From: Candidatus Peribacteria bacterium | Lineage (GTDB): Bacteria; Patescibacteria; JAEDAM01; Absconditabacterales; Absconditicoccaceae | Assembly: GCA_031261265.1 (NCBI GenBank) | Contig: JAISKI010000015.1 | Coordinates: forward strand, 1-23,103 | Length of the DNA: 23,103 nt | Direction: 5' to 3' | Shown: one piece after another, positions 15,686-23,103 of the stretch | Layout: every line of letters begins with the position of its first letter | How positions within the stretch are numbered: the stretch's first letter is position 1 | Program-made: the position numbers and the translations under genes | The notes under the pieces: generated by a model | Seen by the model: only the letters and a program-made list of their open reading frames with translations | Database searches by the model: none | What the model was told of the DNA's origin: nothing

Positions 15686-18600
15686 ATGGTAGATATCGAT
15701 TCATACAAAAATAATCAAAATACTTTGCATGAGGGACAGGTGAATGTTTCTGCAAAACCTGAAAATCCTGAGAAACAAAAAATTGAAAATCCTGAGAAAC
15801 CAAAAGAAGATCAGCAGGCAGAACAAGTTTCCAATGAAATAATTGGAGAAATATCAGAACTCTCTTCAGGAACTGAGAGGGGAATTGAGATAAAGACCTA
15901 CTCATCTATACAAGAACTCATCAATGCAATTCCTGATAAAACAGATAAAGGGAGAAATAAAGAATGGGTTCAAGAGTATATAAACGAAGTTAAAAACAGG
16001 ATAAAAAAAACGGGAGAAGATGATCCAAGAGATCAAGATATTTTGAAAGAATTACAAATTCCTAATTCTTTATTACCCATTACTCCAGAAAAATTCACCA
16101 TTTTCATCAAAGAAAAAAGGGTTCAATCTCATTTGGAAGATGCAATAAAAGTTGATCCCAATAATATCACTTCGCTGTCTCTACAAAAGTATTTGTCTCC
16201 CAATGATCCCAATTATCTGTCCCAGATGATGTTATTTTCTAATGCAGATATAGTAAAAGCATTTGAAGAGTTTCAAAAAAATAGTCATATGCAAAGTGTA
16301 TTTAAAGAATTCACCAAAAAGTATCATCCTGAAATTCCTGTTGAAAAACTCACACAGGCATCAGAAGAAGTGATGAAGGAGTTTTTTACTTCAAAATGGC
16401 ATCAAGAAGTATTAGTGCAGATGATGAATAGACAAAAAGATGAGCAGGCAGAGATGAAAAAAGCCAAAGAAGAGGGGAAAGAAGTTAAAAAACCAGAATA
16501 TACTGCTAAGTATATGAGAGACAATGTATATTATAGGTCTATAATGCGGTTAGACCTGCAAGAGATGGAGATAGACAAAAAGAAAGCATTAAATGCTTCA
16601 CAAGAAAATGATGAAAACTCTCTGAATACCACAGAATTTATACAAGAGAGATTTGAAAAACTGAAAGCTGATAAAGAACATTTTGCAAATTTTTCCAGAG
16701 CAAAAACTAGTATTGTTAAAAATACTGTTAAGGAGAATGAAGGAGACGTATCTGCCAAAATATCCACCCAAGTAGAAGAGCTCCTTAATACTGAGATAGA
16801 AGATAAGTTTGGGAAAAGGAGCTATAAAGAAATCCTTAAGCAAGAAGACCTTATTAATTTTTTTGGGAAGACCATCATTGGAGCTATCAGGACCAAAGAA
16901 GGATTTAATGGAGAACCTAAATTTGAATCTGAAACCAAAGATGGGGATATTACAGATATTCAACTCTTAGGATATCTCTATGGAGTCGGGAAATATGCAA
17001 CCCTCGAGGGGCAACCCGAACCGAAGCTAGAGTTAAACATTAATATGAGTAATGAGGATAAAGAGTTTCTTGCCGTTCTTAGAGAATTAAAAATCGGTAG
17101 AGACACAGGCGAAAGTACAAACAATAGTAATATAAAAAACAGCAAACTCTTTGCACAAATGCAAGCTGCCCAGAAAAGAATAGAACAAGAGAGTGTAAAA
17201 AAACTAGCCATCCAACAAGAAAGAGCTAAAAATTTCAGATGAGTAAAAAATACCCTTGGAGCAAGACATCAAGAAGAAAGCTCTTCCAATTCCTCTACAC
17301 TAACCTCAAAAGATAATCTATCACAAGCCAAAGGAAAAGATATAGTATCTGGGAATGCTTCTATAAACGCCTACTTAGATGAACTCCAAAAGGGAGAAAG
17401 TGTAGATAGTGAAATCTTAGAAAAATGGAGAACTACAGGGAAAGCTAAGGCATTAAGTGGATATATTGCTAGAACGACAGGAATCCCTTTTGAAGAAGTC
17501 AATCAAAACTGTTTTCGTGATGGAATATTAAAAACCAATGAGGAACTTATATCTTTTCTCAAAACTAAAAACCAACTTTCTGATGATCAAGCTACTGAAA
17601 TTATAAAGGGAATTAAAGAATTTACTCCTACTCAGGTGGAAAGTGTTATTGAGGAGAGATCAAAGCGTTATATGGACACTAATAAAGAGATCAAAGAATC
17701 TGCACTAGGATGAGTATTTGATTATATTAAAGAAAGCCTGAATGTCACCGTAAAAAATGCTACGACAAATACCCCACAAAATTTTGCAGAGAGTTTTTCT
17801 TTTGATGATACGGAATCAGTAAAAATTGAAAATGGAGAATTAGTTATCAAAGGAAAAATAGATGGAGTAAGTACAGATTTCTATTACAATTTAAGTAATG
17901 GAGGGCTCTTTACTACCCCTAAGATTGGGAGAGTAGGAGATATGTATCATATCCACAACGAACACAATGACCACAATACTGAGAATCATTCAAATCAGGG
18001 AAGAATCGCTTTAGTGCCAGACTTTCCTTCTTTTGATGAGATCACCAAGCTAACAAAAAAAGGGATAGCTAAAAATAAAACAGCATTTGAGGAAGCTAGA
18101 AAGCTACCATTTGCAGAAAGAGGTCCAGCTATGCATAAAATACTTCATTCTTCATTGGAAAATAACAGCCTCTTAAATAACGTAGCCCAAAATAGAGAAA
18201 AAATTATCAAACAAGTAGAAACTGATCAATTTATGGAATCTTGCTTTAAGACCTTTCAGCTGCAGTTTGAAGGCGATAGTGTCGAAAAGACAAGGGATAA
18301 AGATGCGTTTCATCTTCTCCAAGTATTAGAACAAAGTGTAAATTCAAATGAAGATGCAAAGATAGGACAACAATGTATCTCCTTATTAAAAGAGCTTATC
18401 GATATAAAAACAACAGATACAAATAAACCAGACAACCCAGAAACATCCCTTCAAAACAATACATTTCTAAATTCCTATTTTCCAAAGAATAAAATGGAAA
18501 CTGCTGTATCTAGAGCGACACAGTTAGATTCTTTCCTATCTCCTTATAATAATAGGAAAAACTGATGAGATGAAAAGATTAATTTTACTGCTCTCTATGA

Positions 18601-18808
18601 GGATTTAAATAAAATTAAAGATGAATTAAAGATAAATGGATGAAAGGCCTTTGAAGATATAGATAAACTTGTAGGTCACTATCAAGAATATGGCTACTCA
18701 GGGGATTTCTTGGCTTTAGTTGAGAAAAAGATTTGACTTCCTCCACATCCTGACGATAGTCCTGGAGTAAAAGCTGCTCTCGATAAACTTAATGATTTTT
18801 ACGCTTAA
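15686..18808 (+). CDS. Unknown large soluble protein, paralog B
   Basis: I do not recognise this 1040-aa protein. It is very hydrophilic and helix-rich, with a low-complexity N terminus (KPENPEKQ / IENPEKPK near-repeats) and no signal peptide or membrane segment. Six UGA codons are read as Gly, including an adjacent pair at 18563-18568. TDIQLLGYLYGVGKYATLEG (about residue 420) resembles the doubled motif of paralog A. ESVKIENGELVIKGKI..FYYNLSNGGLF (about 700-740) and DAFHLLQVLEQSVNSNEDAK (about 873-892) align with paralog A residues 374-420 and 505-525. A His/Asn-rich loop (MYHIHNEHNDHNTENH) follows the first. AMP phosphorylase starts 40 nt downstream. The function is unknown; the size suggests a scaffold or structural protein (speculative). 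Confidence 0.85.
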
Positions 18809-18832
18809 AATTAATAATAAAACATTTATATT
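18805..18832 (+). promoter_or_regulatory. Candidate promoter of AMP phosphorylase
   Basis: TTAAAA (18805-18810), a 16-bp spacer, then TATATT (18827-18832). The -35 is weak and overlaps the stop codon of paralog B. The leader would be only about 10 nt. Confidence 0.45.
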
Positions 18833-18848
18833 CTATTACCCCTTCATC

Positions 18849-20366
18849 ATGCAACAAATCTTCAGTGCAAAAATCACTACCTTCGCCATCTCTAATGGAG
18901 GAGATCTCACAGTCATCTTGAATGCTGAACAAGCCGCTAAATACGGTATCAGAGAAAACGATAAAATCTCTCTTATCCGTAAGGGCGAAGAATATATTGT
19001 GGACGTTGCCCTTTCTTCCGATTATGTGAAAGCAAATGAAATCTGAGTGACTCATGATTTTCTGAAAAAATATCCCATAGAAGAAGGAGACAACGTCTTG
19101 GTCACTTTTCCTAAAAATAATCCCCTCTCCATGCAGGCGATCAGAAAAAAAATGCTCGGAGAAAATATCACCGATGAAGAAATCGATGCGATCGTAGATG
19201 ACATTCAGAATAACAAACTTTCTGATTTAGTCCTTGCTTACTATACCGCAACCAGCTTTTTCTATAAATCTGATCCGCACGAACTGGCGTATACGACTAA
19301 AGCTACCGCTTATACGGGGGATATGTACCGTTTCCCTGGAAAAGTAGCAGGAAAATATAGTATCTGAGGAGTGCCTGGAAATGAGACCACCATGATCATT
19401 ATTCCGATTTTGGCTTCACTGGGAATCACGGTTCCAAAAACCTTTTCGAAAGCTATTACCTCCCCTGCTGCCACGGGAGAATGTGTGAATGTATTGATGG
19501 ATATTAGTTTCAAAAAAGCGGAAATCATCAGAATGACCGACAAAAATCAAGCGTGTCTCGTGTGGAATGAGGGGTTGAATCTCGCACCTGCAAACGATAG
19601 AATTATCAAAGTTTCTTCTCCACTCGGGATGGAACCGTATGCAAGGATGATCTCTTCGATTATGGCGAAAAATTATGCGATGGGGATTAATCATTGTTTG
19701 ATCGACATCCCTATGGGTCCCACTGCGAAAGTGGCAAATATGGAGGACGCTGAAAGAGTAGCGAAACATTTTAGAGAAATTGGTGAATATTTAGGGATAA
19801 AAATGGATGTGCAAATCACGCTTGCTGACCAGCCTGTTGGCAGAGGGATTGGAGCCTGTCTACAAGCAAGAGAAGCATTGAGAATCCTCCAAAGCCATCC
19901 CGATCAGTCGGATGATTTAGCAGAAAAGGCTATTTTCTTGGCTGCTAGGCTGGTGCTACTCTGCGGACTCGCTCCAACGATCCAAAAAGCTGAGAGAATG
20001 GTGGTAAAACAGCTCAATAGTGGAGCAGCCCGAAAGAAAATGTCTCAAATCATTGAAGCTCAAAGGGGAGAAAATCCTGCTATCAAAGCTGATGAAATTG
20101 CACTAGGAAAGATCGTTTATGAGGTAAAAGCAGAAAAAGAGGAAACGATTAGTCAGGTCGATATGAAATATCTCAATATGATTGTCAGGACACTCGGAGC
20201 ACCTGCAGAATATAAAGCAGGAATTTATTTAGAGAAGAAAGTCGGAGATAAGGTGAAGAAGTGAGAACTCCTTTATACACTCTATTCTGAGTCCGAAACG
20301 AAGATGGCGAGGGCAAAAGATATGCTGAAACAAGTTGACTTTTATACCTATGAGACAAAAAAATAG
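18849..20366 (+). CDS. deoA: AMP phosphorylase (archaeal-type, thymidine phosphorylase family)
   Basis: A 505-aa enzyme converting AMP and phosphate to adenine and ribose-1,5-bisphosphate. The N-terminal domain (MQQIFSAKI..LTVILNAEQAAKYGIRENDKI) is the extra domain of the archaeal AMP phosphorylases. The catalytic core has AYTGDM, KAITSPAATGE (from residue 201), VWNEGLNLAPANDRII, GINHCLIDIPMGPTAKV, and QPVGRGIGACLQAREAL. Three UGA codons are read as Gly (ANEIGVTHD, YSIGGVPGNE, KKGELLYTLYSE). The start at 18849 fits the family N terminus; 18792 would overlap the previous gene. In CPR and archaea it works with ribose-1,5-bisphosphate isomerase and form II/III or III RuBisCO to turn nucleotides into 3-phosphoglycerate; those partners are not in this window. 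Confidence 0.94.
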
Positions 20367-20371
20367 CATCT

Positions 20372-20476
20372 AAAAAAATCTGCTCTTGGGTAATGTGAGA
20401 GAGTTTTTAATGAATTTCTCCTTGCAAAACTCTCTCCTTTATATATGCTAACGAAAAAATAAGGGCAGATTTTTTT
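20372..20476 (+). terminator. Long two-stem terminator after AMP phosphorylase
   Basis: The outer stem is AAAAAAATCTGC/GCAGATTTTTTT (20372-20383 with 20465-20476). An inner perfect 11-bp stem is GAGAGAGTTTT/AAAACTCTCTC (20397-20407 with 20426-20436). The outer arm ends in T's. The promoter of the next gene lies inside the structure. Confidence 0.65.
20422..20449 (+). promoter_or_regulatory. Promoter of the 700-aa membrane protein gene
   Basis: TTGCAA (20422-20427), a 16-bp spacer, then TATGCT (20444-20449). The -35 overlaps one arm of the preceding terminator hairpin. Confidence 0.65.
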
Positions 20477-20502
20477 ATATCGTCTAATCCAGAGCGTCAA
20501 CA

Positions 20503-22605
20503 ATGCAACTCCAAGAGACCAAACTTCAGTATGTGGACGAAGAACATGTCTTTTCGTTCCAAGATACGTTAGCAGATGAGATCAGTTTTAAAGTATATGT
20601 GTCCTGTAGCACAGACAAATTCCTTCAATTTCAAAAAGATATTTTGGAAGATTTTGTAGCAGAATTTACTACCGCGATTAAAACCGCTGAAGCTCCCGAT
20701 ATTACTGATATCAAGTCTTTTTTTGAGGAATCTTTGCAGGTGCTCAATACTAAACTCAAGCAGTTTGCGGAGAAAGTTCGCGATGTGGAAAGATTTCAGC
20801 TCAAGGGGGTAATCCAACTCGTGATCGAAGAAGCCCTGATGACTTCAATGATTGGAGATGTGACGCTGATGATCATGAGAGACCACAAAGTCTTGTATAC
20901 ACTCGCGAATAGCGTGGATTTGAGAGCAAAAATTGATCTGTTTTCTGACTTTATTGAAGGGGCATTGGAGAGAGACGATCAGATTCTCTATATAGGGACT
21001 AAAATTTCTGATGTAATGGACCAGCATGATAGGAAGGAAATGGAACATCTCTTGGCAAGTGAAGAAGAGGAAGAAAGCGGAATGGCATTTCTGGAAGAAT
21101 TACTGACCACAAGGATGAATAAAGAAAATATTGGATTTATTATCACTTATACGACAAAAGGTCCTTCCTTGCGTAATCTAAAATCTAGGAAGAAAGGAAA
21201 TTCAGCTTTAGTTGCTAGTACTTCTGCTTATTTGGAGAATTTGGGGAATAAAATCCATGAATCTGATGTGGTACAAAAGATCAAGAAACAGTTTCTGGGA
21301 AATAGATATTATTTGGTGGCTTTGATTTTAGGGTTGCTCATTATTTTTATGATTTATGCCTTGGCTTCCCAATGGACTAAAGAGCAAAGTAATGAGGAAA
21401 AATTTCAGACTTCTAGTGGAACCTATGTGGATATTACCATTGAGGATATTCAGAAAGAAATGATGGAATTTCAGGCTCTGGAAGCTGGAGACAGTGCCAA
21501 AGCAATTAAGTATTCTGAGATTACTCAAAAACTCAGCTTCCTAGAGTCCAAAGGAAAGTGGCTCGAAGACGTAGAACAGCTTAGGACTATTTTGCAGTCT
21601 GAGTATTACAAAGGATTTAATATCGTCTATATCAAAAATCTTAGTCAATTTGATGACAATACCAATGGGAGAAATACAAAAATTCTGACGTTAAATTCTG
21701 CAGAGCTTACCAGACTCGGGGATCTCCATTCTCTTCAAGTCCCTCAACGTATTATGATCGGAGGTAGTAAAGGGGCCATGATTGATGCGGTTAGTGATGC
21801 AAGCAGAGGAACCTTAATTGAGTATAATACGAGCAAACCTTTGGAAAATTGTGAGATTTCCCTATTGAAAAACGGATTGTATTGTTATACCACTGCTGGT
21901 GAAATTTATGCTATTACTAAATATGGGATCGAACCCGTGACTACTACTGATGGGGATTTCAGATCAGGAATTGGTGGAGTAGGGACCTTTAGTAAAAATA
22001 ATCTCTACGTTTTTCAGCAGAATCCTTCAAATCTGGGTCAGTCTTTGCTGACAAGATACCGCAATACCCAAGGATCTCAAACTCAATACCAAGCGGGAAG
22101 TTCTTATGAAGTCTTGCTTAATTCAGGAGTCAATTTAGGGAATTTTTCTAGCTTTGCTATTGATGGATCTTTCTTGGGACGAAGTAGCGGAAAACCTTAT
22201 CTTTTCCGAAGATCTGACAGTGCAGGATCCTCTCTTTCTTATCGTGAGATCAAAATTGTAGGAGGAGATACGGTCACCCAAAATTATTCCTCAAACGTAA
22301 AAATTCTGACTTCTGCAGCGACCAGATATATTTCCCTCTTTGACAGAGATAATCAGACATTTACAGTGTATGATACCAATGGAATAAAGACCGCTCAGGA
22401 TAATCGACCAACGTATCAAATGAAATATCTTTTCAGCTTTAAATTTGATCTGGGAGCGGGTAGAGTGTATGATGTAGCCATCCCAGAAAGCAGTGCAGAT
22501 AAACCTGAACTCTACATTTTGAGCTCCGAGGGGGTGAATAAAATTGCTCTCTACGAATTCATCGAGAGTATAAAAGTAAATAATCAGCTGAAAATGGTGA
22601 ATTAA
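20503..22605 (+). CDS. Unknown single-span membrane protein with cytoplasmic N-domain and exported C-domain
   Basis: 700 aa. Residues 1-265 form a soluble domain (FKVYVSCSTDKFLQFQ; KGVIQLVIEEALMTSMIGDVTLMIMRDHKVLYTL; DDQILYIGTKISDVM). Its alternation of strands and its phrase GDVTLMIMRD..VLY recall PP2C-like phosphatase folds, but I see no metal-binding Asp motif, so this is only a suggestion. One membrane helix follows (about 270-289, YYLVALILGLLIIFMIYALAS), then a coiled segment (about 310-370), then a Gly/Ser-rich strand-rich region (about 390-690) that could be a beta-propeller facing outward. No signal peptide. Not a single UGA codon occurs in 700 codons, unlike its neighbours of similar size. 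It ends at TAA. Confidence 0.85.
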   Translation: MQLQETKLQYVDEEHVFSFQDTLADEISFKVYVSCSTDKFLQFQKDILEDFVAEFTTAIKTAEAPDITDIKSFFEESLQVLNTKLKQFAEKVRDVERFQLKGVIQLVIEEALMTSMIGDVTLMIMRDHKVLYTLANSVDLRAKIDLFSDFIEGALERDDQILYIGTKISDVMDQHDRKEMEHLLASEEEEESGMAFLEELLTTRMNKENIGFIITYTTKGPSLRNLKSRKKGNSALVASTSAYLENLGNKIHESDVVQKIKKQFLGNRYYLVALILGLLIIFMIYALASQWTKEQSNEEKFQTSSGTYVDITIEDIQKEMMEFQALEAGDSAKAIKYSEITQKLSFLESKGKWLEDVEQLRTILQSEYYKGFNIVYIKNLSQFDDNTNGRNTKILTLNSAELTRLGDLHSLQVPQRIMIGGSKGAMIDAVSDASRGTLIEYNTSKPLENCEISLLKNGLYCYTTAGEIYAITKYGIEPVTTTDGDFRSGIGGVGTFSKNNLYVFQQNPSNLGQSLLTRYRNTQGSQTQYQAGSSYEVLLNSGVNLGNFSSFAIDGSFLGRSSGKPYLFRRSDSAGSSLSYREIKIVGGDTVTQNYSSNVKILTSAATRYISLFDRDNQTFTVYDTNGIKTAQDNRPTYQMKYLFSFKFDLGAGRVYDVAIPESSADKPELYILSSEGVNKIALYEFIESIKVNNQLKMVN

Positions 22606-22630
22606 TATTTACGTATTATTTTATTTTGGC

Positions 22631-22658
22631 TTGACTTTTATATACAGATATGTATAAT
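22631..22658 (+). promoter_or_regulatory. Promoter of the small downstream gene
   Basis: TTGACT (22631-22636), a 16-bp spacer, then TATAAT (22653-22658). One of the best consensus matches in the window. Confidence 0.8.
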
Positions 22659-22688
22659 AAAATCACAAAACAAAATAATAATAAATAA

Positions 22689-22704
22689 CCCTGAAAAGGC
22701 AGGG
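22689..22704 (+). promoter_or_regulatory. Small hairpin in the leader of the 81-aa gene
   Basis: CCCTG/CAGGG with loop AAAAGG, followed by CGGTAACC in a leader of about 68 nt. It may be a control element; no known riboswitch is recognised. Confidence 0.35.
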
Positions 22705-22732
22705 CGGTAACCAGTCTCGCAAAAAAATAAAA

Positions 22733-22978
22733 ATGGGAATTTATCACTGGAAAGGAAAGCAAATCCTAAAAATTTGTCAGTTTCTCACTGGTTTAAGGCG
22801 GAAACAAATACTGGAACGCCTTGATCAAAAAAGGTATGACTTCCGTAATGAAGAACAATACGGAAAATGGCTAAATTCAGATGTAGCCAAAAAATACTAT
22901 TTTGACGAAACCCACAAATGGGGAGATATTGAACAACTCCTTAAGAAAATCGAAAAAGAAATTTATTCTTGATCGTAA
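22733..22978 (+). CDS. Small unknown basic protein
   Basis: 81 aa: MGIYHWKGKQILKICQFL followed by a charged part (LRRKQILERLDQKRYDF, HKWGDIEQLLKKIEKE). One UGA is read as Gly two codons before the TAA. No signal peptide and no family recognised. The strong promoter, the leader hairpin and a strong terminator make it a well-defined single-gene transcript. It could be a small DNA- or RNA-binding protein (speculative, from charge only). Confidence 0.7.
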
Positions 22979-22995
22979 GAAAATCTAAATTAATA

Positions 22996-23031
22996 AAACA
23001 GCCCTAAACTTATGGGGCTGTTTCTTTTTTT
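22996..23031 (+). terminator. Intrinsic terminator after the small gene
   Basis: Perfect 9-bp stem AAACAGCCC/GGGCTGTTT with a 10-nt loop, followed by a run of T. Confidence 0.9.
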
Positions 23032-23103
23032 ATCTACTAATATTTTTCTCTTCAAAAAAAGGTGATAATCCTTATTGTGTAGTTATCAAGCAAACACATG
23101 GAA

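Noticed and set aside
13618..18808. Pseudogenes or frameshifts suggested by many short fragments
   Set aside because: All breaks are in-frame UGA codons, with no change of frame; with code 25 both genes are single intact ORFs.

Overview
Kind of organism. The window is AT-rich. Almost every longer gene is interrupted by in-frame TGA codons that continue into clearly homologous protein, while every gene end I can place is TAA or TAG. At conserved positions the TGA falls where the family has glycine, for example the DKPxxG of a RhuM-family protein and the GVPGNE region of AMP phosphorylase. This is genetic code 25 (UGA = Gly), known from Candidatus Absconditabacteria (SR1) and Gracilibacteria (BD1-5), which are small-genome members of the Candidate Phyla Radiation. 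Archaeal-type AMP phosphorylase and SLH-anchored surface proteins fit that. I cannot tell the two phyla apart from this window. All gene limits below were re-read with UGA as glycine, so many genes are much longer than a standard-code reading would give.

Layout, minus-strand block (1-11600). A truncated giant surface protein (1-2546) lies beyond the terminator of a translation cluster: three tRNAs (Phe, Ile, Pro), then tuf, an unknown gene and rpsJ. Further up are rny (RNase Y), rpmH, an unknown coiled-coil gene, a single ORF that fuses ribosomal proteins S6 and S18, a RhuM-family gene, and a second surface protein with three SLH-like repeats. Upstream of the latter is a roughly 178-nt structured RNA with its own promoter and terminator.

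Layout, middle (11795-13540). A large structured RNA of about 420 nt on the plus strand has its own promoter and terminator and contains a 7-bp kissing-loop pairing. It has islands in the right order for RNase P RNA, but the identity is uncertain. It converges on a DUF2798-like membrane protein and a free-standing copy of the C-terminal domain of isoleucyl-tRNA synthetase.

Layout, plus-strand block (13559-23103). Two large unknown paralogous soluble proteins (662 and 1040 aa) are driven by near-identical promoters. They are followed by AMP phosphorylase, a 700-aa single-span membrane protein, and a small unknown gene with a strong promoter and terminator.

Regulation. I can place 14 clear -35/-10 pairs, plus weaker ones, and in all of them the spacer is exactly 16 bp. 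Ribosome binding sites of the Shine-Dalgarno type are largely absent; many leaders instead have short C-rich tracts before the start codon. The most interesting items are the S6-S18 fusion, the two structured RNAs, the orphan IleRS domain, the tandem paralogs, a tRNA-Pro remnant at the head of the tRNA operon, and a palindromic insertion-like element inside the SLH protein gene.
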